Below are positions 1 to 8,488 of a stretch of 64,000 nucleotides of DNA, in pieces (positions within the stretch are counted from its first letter, which is position 1; every line of letters begins with the position of its first letter). The notes below the pieces were generated by a model that had not been told where the DNA came from, did not search any database, and saw only the letters and a list, made by a program, of their open reading frames with translations. Source of the DNA: Sandaracinaceae bacterium (GTDB taxonomy: Bacteria > Myxococcota_A > Polyangia > Polyangiales > Houyiibacteriaceae); the NCBI GenBank assembly GCA_020633075.1, contig JACKEI010000002.1, positions 1,488,001 to 1,552,000 of the forward strand, given 5' to 3'. The position numbers and the translations under genes were made by a program.

Positions 1-268
1 CGCTCCCTGCGCGGCGGGTGCGCAGCACGGTGCAGTGGAGCGTCACGTCACCGAAGTCGATGGTGGCGTACGTCTGGACGCTCACCTCGGAGCCCGCTGC
101 GCGGAGCTTGTAGCCCTGCCCCTGCGCGACCACCTCGAAGCGCCCCACGCTCGGGTGGTGGAAGTCCGCCAGCTCGTCCTCGCGCGGGCGGGCGTACACG
201 CCGCGCACCAGAGCCTCCAGAAGAAGGTTCCCGTCCGCGGTACCCATCAGGCGCAGTCGAAGAGGCAT
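1..268 (-). CDS. Hypothetical protein, N-terminal part (cut by left edge)
   Basis: An open frame starts at an ATG (268-266) and runs off the left edge without a stop, giving 89 residues. The peptide begins MPLRLRLMGTADGN, contains short alternating hydrophobic/polar stretches typical of beta strands, and has no signal peptide or membrane segment. It is divergent from the next gene, with only 73 bp between the starts. The ATG is preceded by GACGGG, a weak ribosome site. I do not recognise the family. The IDFGDVTLHC segment near the edge loosely resembles the end of an FHA-type beta sandwich, but that is a guess. Confidence 0.55.
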   Translation of the reverse strand, partial: MPLRLRLMGTADGNLLLEALVRGVYARPREDELADFHHPSVGRFEVVAQGQGYKLRAAGSEVSVQTYATIDFGDVTLHCTVLRTRRAGS

Positions 269-341
269 CCCGTCAGCGTACACCAGCCAGGCTCGGCGCG
301 AACCGACTAGAACACGCGGGCGGGGCTGCTAAGGTCCCCCC

Positions 342-989
342 GTGCGCAAGGCCATCCCGGGAAAGAAGCTCGCCGTCGGGCTCGTGGTGCTGCTGTTGGC
401 GACCATCGCGGCGCTGCTCTTCGGGTACCTGAACGGGCGGGTGCTGCGCGGGGAGATCCTGGTGGAGCTCCCCATCCCGAGCGACTCGGGCCCCGCCGAG
501 CGTCTGCTCATCCGTCGCGGCTTCGACCAGCGCCGGCACCTCTTCATGCTGCGGGAACACGGCGAAGAGGAGGTGTGGCCGGAGCGCCGGGTGCTGTACG
601 GGCTCCAAGAGGGCACGCAGCCGGTCATCGCGGGAGGCCTCGTGCTGGTGCGCACGCGCCGCTCGAGCGGGCTGCACGAGACGCACGCGTTCAACGTGAG
701 CGACGGCGTGTTCAAGTGGGCCGGCGCCACGCCTGCGCCCCCCTTCGACGCCACGGGGGGGCCGGGTCCCACCTTCGTCGTCGGCGACGTCGTCACCGAG
801 GTCTACGTCGGGGATCCCGGCGAGATCATCGGAGTGAACCTGGGCGACGGGGCCGAGCTCTACCGCGCGCAGGTGTCCATCCCAGCGGGTGCGGCCGTCA
901 CCCTCGAAGGGGAGCGTCTGCGCATCGCCAGCACGCCCCCCCTCTGTTTTTCGCAACGCTCGGGCGTGCCGACCGACTGCGCACCATGA
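342..989 (+). CDS. Hypothetical membrane-anchored protein
   Basis: 215 residues from a GTG start. A Lys/Arg-rich N-terminus (MRKAIPGKK) followed by a hydrophobic stretch at about residues 10-28 predicts one inner-membrane anchor with the rest outside. There is no lipobox. The remainder is beta-rich, with repeated short strands such as GLVLVRTRRSS and FVVGDVVTEVYVGD, reminiscent of isolated PQQ/propeller blades but not a full propeller. A C-terminal Cys pair (PPLCF and PTDCAP) could form a disulfide. Divergent from the truncated left-edge gene. Function unknown; reality as a gene is supported by the anchor and codon pattern. Confidence 0.65.
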   Translation: MRKAIPGKKLAVGLVVLLLATIAALLFGYLNGRVLRGEILVELPIPSDSGPAERLLIRRGFDQRRHLFMLREHGEEEVWPERRVLYGLQEGTQPVIAGGLVLVRTRRSSGLHETHAFNVSDGVFKWAGATPAPPFDATGGPGPTFVVGDVVTEVYVGDPGEIIGVNLGDGAELYRAQVSIPAGAAVTLEGERLRIASTPPLCFSQRSGVPTDCAP

Positions 990-1038
990 CTCAGCGTCTG
1001 GCGTCAGCCTGGGCTGACGCCGCGCACCAAAGCGACCC

Positions 1039-1067
1039 TTGACAGCGGGGCCCAGACTTCTTCTGAT
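1039..1067 (+). promoter_or_regulatory. Candidate sigma70-type promoter of ahpC-ahpD
   Basis: TTGACA at 1039-1044 matches the -35 consensus exactly. With a 17 bp spacer it is followed by TCTGAT at 1062-1067 (4 of 6 to the -10). It lies 65 bp upstream of the ahpC start. No OxyR gene is seen in the window. Confidence 0.45.
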
Positions 1068-1131
1068 CCCCGTCCCATTCAACCCCTCCTCGTGTGCGAC
1101 CCCGTCGGCCGAGGAAAGAGAGAGAAGAAAC

Positions 1132-1665
1132 ATGCTGACGATCGGCGATAAGTTCCCTGCGTTCAACCTCCAGGCGTGTGTGTCCCGCGAGAAGGGCAAG
1201 GAGTTCCAGGAGATCACCAACGCCTCGTACAAGGACAAGTGGCTCGTGGTGTTCTTCTGGCCCATGGACTTCACGTTCATCTGCCCGACCGAGATCGCGG
1301 AGTTCGGCCGCAAGAACGGCGACTTCGCGGACCGCGACGCGCAGGTCCTCGGCGCGAGCACCGACACCCACTTCGTGCACCTCGCGTGGCGCAACGACCA
1401 CGCGGACCTCAAGGACCTGCCCTTCCCGATGCTGGCCGATACCAAGCGCGAGCTCTCGCAGTCGCTGGGCATCCTCCACAAGGACGCGGGCGTCTGCCTG
1501 CGCGCCACCTACATCGTGGACCCCGAGGGCGTCATCCGCTGGGTCAGCGTCAACGACCTCTCGGTCGGCCGCTCGGTGCCCGAGGTGCTGCGTGTGCTCG
1601 ACGGCCTGCAGACCGACGAGCTCTGCCCCTGCAACTGGGAAAAGGGTCAGCCGACCCTCGGCTGA
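1132..1665 (+). CDS. ahpC: Peroxiredoxin AhpC (AhpC/TSA family)
   Basis: 177 residues. The protein reduces hydrogen peroxide, organic peroxides and peroxynitrite through a peroxidatic cysteine, seen here in FTFICPTE (about residue 45). A C-terminal Cys pair in LCPCNWEKG (about residues 165-167) supplies the resolving thiol, so this is a 2-Cys-type enzyme. Start chosen at ATG 1132 because it follows a purine-rich stretch (GAGGAAAGAGAGAGAAG) and gives the normal AhpC N-terminus MLTIGDKFP; the frame is open further upstream but without homology. ahpD follows after 7 bp, an arrangement known from actinobacteria in which AhpD re-reduces AhpC in place of AhpF. Cytoplasmic, oxidative-stress role. 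Confidence 0.95.
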   Translation: MLTIGDKFPAFNLQACVSREKGKEFQEITNASYKDKWLVVFFWPMDFTFICPTEIAEFGRKNGDFADRDAQVLGASTDTHFVHLAWRNDHADLKDLPFPMLADTKRELSQSLGILHKDAGVCLRATYIVDPEGVIRWVSVNDLSVGRSVPEVLRVLDGLQTDELCPCNWEKGQPTLG

Positions 1666-1672
1666 GCACGTC

Positions 1673-2191
1673 ATGAAAGCGCTCGAAGAGCTGAGGGCTG
1701 AGATCCCCGAGTACGCCAAGGACCTCAAGCTGAACCTGCAGTCGGTGCTGACCCAGTCCTCGCTCGACGAGACGCAGCGGTGGGGCGTCGCGGCCGCCAC
1801 GGCGATCGCCACGCGCAACGCCAAGCTGCGCGAGGCTACGCTGGCGGACGCCGCCGACCACGTCAGCGCCGAGGTCATCGACGACGCGCGCGCCGTGGCG
1901 TCGATGATGGGCATGAACAACGTCTACTACCGCTTCCGCCACTTCATGGGCGAGAGCGAGTACAAGACCATGCGCGCGGGGCTGCGCATGCACCGCGTGG
2001 GCAAGCCCGCGGCGGACAAGCTGGGCTTCGAGCTCATGAGCCTCGCGGTCAGCGCCATCGGCGGCTGCGAGATGTGCGTCAAGAGCCATGAAGCCGTCGT
2101 CACCGAAGGCGGGCTCACGCGTGAGCAGGTCCATGACGCCGTGCGCATCGCGGCGGTCATGCAGGGCGTCGCGGTCGCGCTGGACCAGTAG
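1673..2191 (+). CDS. ahpD: Alkyl hydroperoxide reductase AhpD
   Basis: 172 residues, all-helical carboxymuconolactone-decarboxylase fold. The redox motif CEMCVKSHE (about residues 131-139) is the CxxCxxxH signature of AhpD, in which the two cysteines and the histidine relay electrons from a lipoylated carrier to AhpC. Upstream acidic/His residues of the proton relay lie in the NNVYYRFRHFMG region. Start chosen at ATG 1673, just after the ahpC stop; the long frame upstream of it is a shadow of ahpC. Length agrees with the family (about 175). Co-transcribed with ahpC and followed by a hairpin terminator. Confidence 0.95.
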   Translation: MKALEELRAEIPEYAKDLKLNLQSVLTQSSLDETQRWGVAAATAIATRNAKLREATLADAADHVSAEVIDDARAVASMMGMNNVYYRFRHFMGESEYKTMRAGLRMHRVGKPAADKLGFELMSLAVSAIGGCEMCVKSHEAVVTEGGLTREQVHDAVRIAAVMQGVAVALDQ

Positions 2192-2218
2192 CCGCCCGCT
2201 CCTCACCGAACCGAACGG

Positions 2219-2260
2219 CCCGCCCCCCTCTCGCCGAGGGGGTGCGGGTCTTGTCTTGTT
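2219..2260 (+). terminator. Rho-independent terminator after ahpCD
   Basis: GC-rich hairpin 2219-2248 (arms CCCGC..CCCCTC and GAGGGG..GCGGG) followed by a T-rich run, TCTTGTCTTGTT at 2249-2260. It sits 27 bp after the ahpD stop and before the convergent vWA gene. Confidence 0.55.
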
Positions 2261-2289
2261 GGCGCTCGCGCCTGGTCAGCGAGACGTGC

Positions 2290-3291
2290 TCAGCCGAAGT
2301 CCGGCACGCAGAGCAGCTCCGCCGCCAGCGGGTGGCTCTCGCCGTCCCGGACCGCGAGGCAGCGCTCCGCGCTGAGCTGGATGCCCATCCCGGGCATCCA
2401 GGCGTAGTCGGTGTCGCGGCGCAAGACCCGCCCGTCGAGGCGAATGCGCAGCAGCGCCGGGTCGGAGGGCATGGCGTCGATGGCGAAGGCGCAAGGGGCC
2501 GTGGACGCCACCGCGTTCCTGAGCTCGGCCAGCAGGGTCTCGCCGTCCCGCACGTGCAGCGCCACCCCCGTCCCGCCCTCGCTGGCCCAGTCGTCCATCG
2601 CGCGCGCGGCGACGCTCTGGCCACCGATGTCGTAGCCGATGACGTAGGTGGTGATGCCTTCGGAGCGCAGCTGACGCACCGTCTCGGTGGTCGCGATGAT
2701 CGAGTCGTTCAGGTTGCCGTAGGGGTCGCAGTTGGACGCGCCGTCGGTGACCAGCACGATGGTCTGCGGCCGCGGCATGCTCATCGCGCTCTCGCGGGCG
2801 CGCAGGGCCGCGAACGCTGCGCCGGCGAATTCCAGCGCCGCCGTGGTGGGGGTCGCGCCGTGCGGCGTAGCGTCGCTGAGCACGGCCGCGATGGTCTCCG
2901 CGTGCGGCGCCACGGGGAACACGTCCAGCCCGAGCACGCCACACTCGTCGTCGCTCGCGGCGCTGGGGAAGAGCTCCAGGCCGACCTCCCACGACGCGTC
3001 CATGCTCTCGGTGAGGTCGACCACGGCTTGGCGCGCGGGCTCCCAACGAGACGCCCCCATGCTGCCGGAGCGGTCGAGCATCAGGATGATCTGCGGGGTC
3101 TGTGGCGCCACCGTGAGCGGGGTGCGCTCGCAGGCGTCACCGCCGGGCCCGAGGTCGACCCACGTGGGTGCTGGTGGCCCCGCGTCGCCCTCCAGCATGC
3201 CCGGCGCCGGGGGCGGTGGCGGCACGCAGCCGCTCAACGCAAACAGCGCTGCCGTGCCGAGCAAGAGTCGGGCATCCGGAGTCACGCTCAT
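2290..3291 (-). CDS. vWA-domain lipoprotein
   Basis: 333 residues. The N-terminus has a short signal peptide with a lipobox LSGC (Cys22), then a Pro-rich linker and a von Willebrand factor A domain from about residue 65 to 260. The MIDAS metal site is visible: DRSGSMG near residue 72, a threonine in GATPTTAA, and TDGASNCDP near residue 180. Such domains bind protein ligands through a divalent metal. The C-terminal 70 residues hold several cysteines, probably disulfide-bonded outside the cell. It lies 104 bp downstream of the cytochrome-peroxidase-like surface gene on the same strand, so the two may be co-expressed. Partner unknown. Confidence 0.88.
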   Translation of the reverse strand: MSVTPDARLLLGTAALFALSGCVPPPPPAPGMLEGDAGPPAPTWVDLGPGGDACERTPLTVAPQTPQIILMLDRSGSMGASRWEPARQAVVDLTESMDASWEVGLELFPSAASDDECGVLGLDVFPVAPHAETIAAVLSDATPHGATPTTAALEFAGAAFAALRARESAMSMPRPQTIVLVTDGASNCDPYGNLNDSIIATTETVRQLRSEGITTYVIGYDIGGQSVAARAMDDWASEGGTGVALHVRDGETLLAELRNAVASTAPCAFAIDAMPSDPALLRIRLDGRVLRRDTDYAWMPGMGIQLSAERCLAVRDGESHPLAAELLCVPDFG

Positions 3292-3395
3292 GGTGATACT
3301 CTTACTCGCGACTTTGTGCCAGCCGCGCTCTTGGCCGCTGTCTTGTCACTCTCTCGGTCGCGCACGGGACGCGGCCTTCGCCGGAGCGCGCGGCG

Positions 3396-6300
3396 TCAGC
3401 GCCGCGGGCCGCCGGTCGACGACGATTGGGGACGCCGCGCAGCACGGCGTCGACGGGCCACGAGCAGGAGCCCGAGCCCCCCCAGCACGATCGCGAGGCT
3501 CATGTTGGCGCGCCCTGCGCCGTTCCCCACCCAGCAGCCGCAGCCGCCGTTGCGGGGCGGAGTCGGCGGGCCACCGTCGTTGCCGGGGCCGCCCATGTCT
3601 GCGGGGGTCGTCCCCGCGTCCATGCGCAGGTCCGACGGGAAGCTGCTCGGGTCGAGGGGGTTGGTGCCGCGGTCTCGCTCGTCGCCGTCCAGCGCGAAGT
3701 CACCATCGCGGTCCACGCCGGCGCGATAGCCCGTGCGCGGGGGCATGCACGTGAAGGTCAGGGTGCGCTCGCTGGTCAGGTCCAGCAGCTGCGTGTGGCT
3801 GAGCTGCTCGGAGAGGCGGTCGCTCTGCCACGTGCCGAGGTCTGCGTCCCAGACGTAGCCGCGCTCCTCGCCGCTGGCGGTCAGCCCGCTGGCGATCAGG
3901 TCGCACTCGCGCCCGCTTGCGCTGCCAGGCTCGCTCTGCGTGGCGTCCGCGCGCGCTCGCAAGAGCGACAGGCGCGCGCTGGCCACGGCGGGGGCGGCCG
4001 GTCCGAGGGTCACCTGTTGACCCACCGCGGGCGCCAGATCGCTGTCGAACTCCATCATCAGGTCCACCACGTCGTCGCGCTCGCCGCTGCTCATGAAGTT
4101 GAACACGCTGGCGTGGAAGAAGTGCGTAGGCGTGTCCACCGATCCGTCGTGCAGGAAGCCGAAGCCGCGCACCTGCGGGCCAGTGGGGGTGGCGTCGATG
4201 GTGTTCAAGAAGGGGGTGTTGGGCATCCCGAACATGCCCACCTTCTGGTAGACGTTGCGCAGGTGGGCCACCTTGAACTCCTGGGTCTCGTTCTCGAAGG
4301 TGGTCCGGCCCCCGCTGCCGAAGAAGCCCTCGGCGCGGCTGTAGGTGTGGCAGCCCTCGCAGGTGGCGGCGGCGTCCACCCGACGATTCATGAAGGTGGT
4401 CATGCCACGCGCGGCCGAGCTGCTGAGCGCGTTGTCCAGGCCGCGCACGGGGTTGGGAGGATAGGTGAGCTGCAGCGCGAAGTCCGTGAAGGCCTGCATG
4501 TCCGCGGCGCTGAGGGGACCTTGGTCACGTCCCACCAGCCCCTCGAAGGCCACGTTGAAGGCGCGAAACGCGGCGCCCTCGTCGAGCGCGCCGCCTGGGT
4601 TGCTGGCCGTCGCGCCGGTGCGGTCCCCACGCCAGTGCATGGGGCCGGCGTGCGCCAGGCCGCGCAGCGACTGCGTGGTCATCGGGCCCTTGAGCGGATG
4701 GAAGGGCACCTGGTTGCCGATCGCCACCACGGGGTTGAAGCTGTTCACCACGTTGCCGTCGGGGTCGCCCAGGTCCCAGGCCAGGTCGTCCATGTCGCCG
4801 AAGACGTGGCAGCTCCCACAGGAAGCCTCGCCGTTGCTCGACGTGAGCTGCGCGTCGTAGAGGAAGCGTCGGCCGTTCACCACGCTCGGCGGCTCAGGAG
4901 AGTACAGCGTCAGGTGGCTCGTCTCGGTGCCGCTGCCGAGGTCCAGCACGGAGACGCCGTTGTCGAAGCGCGTGGTGACGAAGGCCCGCGTGCCGGTCGC
5001 GTCCAGCACGACCCCGGTCGGCCCGCCGCCGCTGACCGTGATGCGGTCTTCCAGCGCGGGCACGAAGGTCCCGGCCTCCAGCTCGGCGATGTCGATGGTG
5101 GCGACCGCGCCGGAGCCGAAGGCCGCGACATAGAGCGTGTTCCCGTCGCTCGAGACGGCGGCACCCATCGGCTGCGCGAACGAGCGTGGGCCAATGTCCG
5201 CGGGCATCGGGATGGTCTCGTAGGGGATGTGCGGGTTCAGGTGGTGCGGCGTGGCGATGAGGCCGTCCACCACGGTCACGCGCGCCTCGTGCAGGTGTCC
5301 CCGCACGCTGGCCGGCACGCCCGGCGGCTTCAGCATGTTCTCGCGCACGAAGGTGCCCGGGCCTTCGAAGCGCACCTCGTTGCGGGCTTCGGTGTTGGTC
5401 ACGAAGAGCCGCCCGGTGGTCGGGTGCACCACCATGTTGAAGAGCACCGTGCCCACTCCCGCGATCTCGCGGGTCACGCTGACCGCGCCCGCCGCCGCGT
5501 CGGCGTCCAGCGCGAACACGTCGTAGTCGGGGAGCTCGAAGCGCACCGCGTTGCTCCAGTCGCGTTGCAGCTCGTCGCGCCACTCACCGCTGCCTTCGTC
5601 GAAGCGCACGATGAGGCCCACCTCGGGTCCGGCCGTGCCCTGGTGGTTCGCGCGTGGCGCGGGCACGCCTCCAGGGTACGAGACGCCCGCGTGGGTGCAG
5701 GCCCCTGCCGTGGCGCCATCGCACACGACGCCCTCGGTGACCGCGGTGGTGCGGTTGCCGGAGCGGAACACGGCCGCGTACACCTCGCTCCCATCCGGGC
5801 TCACGGCCAAGGCGCGCGGCCGGTCACCGAAGAGGGTCACGATCTGCTGCGGGGCGCTGGACGTCGGCCCCGTGGACAGCGCGTCGAAGACCCACACGTC
5901 TGCGCGGCCGATGCCCTCCATGCGTGGCTCACCGGCCGGGTAGGGGGAGTGCTGGCCACGGTGCGCGGTGGTGACGAACGCGCGCTCGGCGCCCACGGCG
6001 CCCGCGAACACGACGTCACGCGGCTCGTCGCCGACCCAGAGCGTGTGCGTGACGTGCAGCCCGCCGGCGCTCGCCTCGAGGATGCTGACGCTGTCGGAGA
6101 GGTGGTTCACGACCCACACGCGTCCGTCGGGGCCCACGCTCACGGCCACGGGCTCGAGGCCCACCCGCACGGACGCGGCCCTCGTGAGGCCGCTCACGGA
6201 GACGTCGAACACCTCGAGGCGCGCGTCGGGCGTGTTGACCACGTAGAGCTGCAGCCCGTCTGCGGAGAGCGCCATCGGGCGCACCGGGTCCGACTCGAAC

Positions 6301-6422
6301 AGGCGGTACTCGCGCTGCGCGTGGGCGGGTGCGCCGGCGTTCAGCGCGGCGCCGAGGAGCGCGCAGCAGGCCAAGGCCCGCACGACGCGCCTCTCTGGGT
6401 GCGAGGGGGGAGCTGCAGTCAT
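3396..6422 (-). CDS. Beta-propeller/di-haem cytochrome peroxidase-like surface protein with MYXO-CTERM-like tail
   Basis: 1008 residues from ATG 6422 (an in-frame GTG at 6428 is possible; neither has a well-spaced ribosome site). A signal peptide (ending near PAHAQ) is followed by YVTN-type propeller repeats to about residue 490 (LYVVNTPDARLEVFDV, VFVTT and similar). Two c-type haem motifs follow, CGSCH near residue 535 and CEGCH near 688, in a MauG/cytochrome-c-peroxidase-like region. The C-terminus carries GGCGCW, a hydrophobic helix and RRRRAARR, the layout of the MYXO-CTERM sorting signal. Expected location is the cell surface. Propeller-plus-dihaem proteins are usually redox or maturation enzymes; the substrate cannot be read from sequence. 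Confidence 0.88.
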   Translation of the reverse strand: MTAAPPSHPERRVVRALACCALLGAALNAGAPAHAQREYRLFESDPVRPMALSADGLQLYVVNTPDARLEVFDVSVSGLTRAASVRVGLEPVAVSVGPDGRVWVVNHLSDSVSILEASAGGLHVTHTLWVGDEPRDVVFAGAVGAERAFVTTAHRGQHSPYPAGEPRMEGIGRADVWVFDALSTGPTSSAPQQIVTLFGDRPRALAVSPDGSEVYAAVFRSGNRTTAVTEGVVCDGATAGACTHAGVSYPGGVPAPRANHQGTAGPEVGLIVRFDEGSGEWRDELQRDWSNAVRFELPDYDVFALDADAAAGAVSVTREIAGVGTVLFNMVVHPTTGRLFVTNTEARNEVRFEGPGTFVRENMLKPPGVPASVRGHLHEARVTVVDGLIATPHHLNPHIPYETIPMPADIGPRSFAQPMGAAVSSDGNTLYVAAFGSGAVATIDIAELEAGTFVPALEDRITVSGGGPTGVVLDATGTRAFVTTRFDNGVSVLDLGSGTETSHLTLYSPEPPSVVNGRRFLYDAQLTSSNGEASCGSCHVFGDMDDLAWDLGDPDGNVVNSFNPVVAIGNQVPFHPLKGPMTTQSLRGLAHAGPMHWRGDRTGATASNPGGALDEGAAFRAFNVAFEGLVGRDQGPLSAADMQAFTDFALQLTYPPNPVRGLDNALSSSAARGMTTFMNRRVDAAATCEGCHTYSRAEGFFGSGGRTTFENETQEFKVAHLRNVYQKVGMFGMPNTPFLNTIDATPTGPQVRGFGFLHDGSVDTPTHFFHASVFNFMSSGERDDVVDLMMEFDSDLAPAVGQQVTLGPAAPAVASARLSLLRARADATQSEPGSASGRECDLIASGLTASGEERGYVWDADLGTWQSDRLSEQLSHTQLLDLTSERTLTFTCMPPRTGYRAGVDRDGDFALDGDERDRGTNPLDPSSFPSDLRMDAGTTPADMGGPGNDGGPPTPPRNGGCGCWVGNGAGRANMSLAIVLGGLGLLLVARRRRAARRPQSSSTGGPRR

Positions 6423-6539
6423 CTCCACAGCATGCCGGCTGCGTGGGCGGGCGAGAAGTCCTCGGCCAAAAAATGAGCGCCCCTTACGCGCTCCATGACG
6501 CGGGCGCGTCGGGAGCGTGCGCGGGCGCTCGCGTCCGGC

Positions 6540-7319
6540 TCAGGTCGCGTGCGGGAGCTTGGGCGTGGAGCGCGCCAGGATGGGCTCCAGCAGCGCCTTG
6601 GGCATGACGCGGCCGAGCCACGACGCGGTGGCCAGCTGCCACGGGAAGCTCACCTCCCGGCGCTCGCGCTCGATCGCGCGCACCATCTTCTTGGCGGCCG
6701 CCTCGGGGCTGAGGATGAAGGGCGTGGGCACCTCCCCCTTTTCGTGCGCGCGCGTCTGGACGAAGCCCGGGCACAGCGTCACCAGTCGCACGTTGTGTTC
6801 GCGCAGCTCCACGCGGGCCCCTTCGAAGAAGACGCGGCCGGCGGCCTTGCTGGCGGAGTAGTGCGCGCTGAGCGGCATGCCCGCGTGCCCCGCGATGGAG
6901 TTGGTGTGCGCAAACACGCCCCCGCCGCGCTCTCTCATGTGCGCCGTCACCGGCACGAAGAAGTGGACCAGCGTCGCGTAGTTGAGGTCCATCACGTGCA
7001 GGATGTCCTTCGCGCTCGCGGTCACCGACGAGAGAGGCGTGGCGCCGCCCACGTTCATGAGCGCGACGTCGATGTGACCGAGACCCGCCTCACTGACGCA
7101 CTCCGCCACACACGCCTCCGCCGCGTCGGGGTCCATGGCGTCGCACGCGATGGGCACCACCTTCCCCCCATGCACGCGTAGCGCATCCGCAGCCGCGGCC
7201 AGGTCCGTGGTGTTGCGACCCACGATGGCCACATCGCAGCCGACTCGCGCGTACTCGTGCGCCACCGCCAGCCCGATGCCCTGCGTGCCGCCCACGATGA
7301 AGACCTTCTTCTTGTTCAT
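6540..7319 (-). CDS. Short-chain dehydrogenase/reductase
   Basis: 259 residues. Classical SDR features are present: the NAD(P)-binding glycine motif GGTQGIG at residues 10-16 and the catalytic HYSASKAAG (Tyr and Lys about residues 156-160), with a preceding Ser in HTNSIAGH. An Arg after the second strand (VGRNTT) suggests NADP(H). The C-terminal segment is hydrophobic/amphipathic (FPWQLATASWLGR), as in 3-ketodihydrosphingosine-reductase-like SDRs that sit on membranes; this resemblance is inference. It stands alone, 38 bp downstream of the start of the DUF695-RraB gene and on the same strand. Confidence 0.88.
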   Translation of the reverse strand: MNKKKVFIVGGTQGIGLAVAHEYARVGCDVAIVGRNTTDLAAAADALRVHGGKVVPIACDAMDPDAAEACVAECVSEAGLGHIDVALMNVGGATPLSSVTASAKDILHVMDLNYATLVHFFVPVTAHMRERGGGVFAHTNSIAGHAGMPLSAHYSASKAAGRVFFEGARVELREHNVRLVTLCPGFVQTRAHEKGEVPTPFILSPEAAAKKMVRAIERERREVSFPWQLATASWLGRVMPKALLEPILARSTPKLPHAT

Positions 7320-7357
7320 CCGATGGTTCTACCAGCTCCGAGGCCGGTGAGCGCGCG

Positions 7358-8134
7358 TCACCCGACGTCGTCTGCGGAGACCAGCGGGCAGCCCCACCCG
7401 TCGTGCACTCCGTCGTATGGCGCGGCGAGCTCGACCAGCTGCATGACCGTGTCGTGGATGGTGTCGAGTTCGATGGTGTCCATGCGCTGCAGCGGCACGG
7501 AGCGCAGGCCTTCGTCGGGCGGGGGGAGCTCGTCCGGAACGACAAAGCCGAGCGCTTTGGCGGCCTCGCAGAAGGCGCTCACGTCCCGCTCCTCGGGGAA
7601 GAGGATGAAGTGATCCACCGGGCGCTCGGCCGTGAGCACGTCGCCGTGTTGCACGAGCTGCTCCACCAGTCGGCGGTCCATGATCCACTGCAGCCGCTCG
7701 GGCGGCGGGTAGAAGAAATCCGCGTAGCACTCGCCCTCGGCGTCATCCTGACGGCCGGCGCGAAAGCCGCGCGTCTCGCCCGCGAGCGCGTTGCGGAGCT
7801 TCTCGAGCACGTGCGCCTCGTCCACGGGCGGCCCGTAGAAGTTCAGCTGCCACTCGCCGTTGTTGCGCAGCCGCGCCACGAAGACCAAGCCCAGCGCGCC
7901 GAGGGCGCTCACCACGGCGTCCTCGCAGTCGAACAGGCTCTCCACGTCGGGGGGGATGCCCATGCCGTGCTCGCCGGGATGCAGCATCTCGAGGCCCACC
8001 CAGTGCAGCACGGGGATCGCGTGGGGCGGTAGGGCGTCGGCGAAGCCCAGGTTCAGGAACATGGACGCGGGCGCGTCGTCGACGTGGCACGGATAGAAGT
8101 CCCACTCGTCGCGGATGTTCGGCGTGGCGCTCAT
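7358..8134 (-). CDS. DUF695 domain plus RraB-like (RNase E inhibitor B) domain protein
   Basis: 258 residues. The N-terminal half (about 1-130) has the DUF695 pattern, with WDFYPC near the start and a hydrophobic core FVARLRNNGEWQLNFYGP. The C-terminal half (about 150-250) resembles the RraB regulator-of-RNase-E-activity fold: DHFILFPEERDVSAFC, then LGFVV, ending in the conserved YDGVHDGWGCPLV. RraB of enterobacteria binds RNase E and lowers its activity; whether this protein does so in a myxobacterium is not shown. No signal or membrane segment, so cytoplasmic. Start at ATG 8134. Confidence 0.75.
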   Translation of the reverse strand: MSATPNIRDEWDFYPCHVDDAPASMFLNLGFADALPPHAIPVLHWVGLEMLHPGEHGMGIPPDVESLFDCEDAVVSALGALGLVFVARLRNNGEWQLNFYGPPVDEAHVLEKLRNALAGETRGFRAGRQDDAEGECYADFFYPPPERLQWIMDRRLVEQLVQHGDVLTAERPVDHFILFPEERDVSAFCEAAKALGFVVPDELPPPDEGLRSVPLQRMDTIELDTIHDTVMQLVELAAPYDGVHDGWGCPLVSADDVG

Positions 8135-8488
8135 GGGGAGACTCGTACGCTACGTTGGCCGCTGATGTCTACGCACACCCCCACCCAGGCACCCGCCTTC
8201 CGGTGCGATGCAGACACCTTCATACCGGCCGCGCCGGCCCGCAGCGGCCGGGACCGGACGCTCACCATTGGCAGCGCCGGTCCTCGGGCGTGGTGTCCCG
8301 GTCACAGCCCGAACTGCGCGTAGTACGCCACTACGCCGGCCAGGGTGCGGACGCGCTCGTGGTGGTCCGCGAGCTTCGGGGCATGCCATGAGAGTGCACG
8401 AAGCCGGCTTCGCGATGTCCACCGAATCCCGGCGCTCGGGCGCTCTTGCGGGGGACGTGCAGCGCCGGACAGCGTGTACCCTTTCCCG
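8135..8488. other. Intergenic region without a clear gene
   Basis: 354 bp between the divergent DUF695-RraB gene and the small membrane protein at 8489. It holds the putative promoters of both. I see one possible 52-residue open frame (8165-8323, plus strand) without a ribosome site, and a short inverted repeat GCGTAG/CTACGC with a 7 bp loop at 8318-8336. Nothing else recognisable. Confidence 0.5.

Noticed and set aside
3426..6476. 1016-residue open frame on the plus strand opposite the cytochrome-like gene
   Set aside because: Composition is His/Arg/Ala/Val-rich without domain features; the minus-strand frame has propeller and haem motifs and a signal peptide, so this is an antisense shadow typical of high-GC DNA.
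8165..8323. 52-residue plus-strand frame in the only long gene-free stretch
   Set aside because: No ribosome site, no signal or known motif, and unusual residue mix; kept only as part of the intergenic entry.
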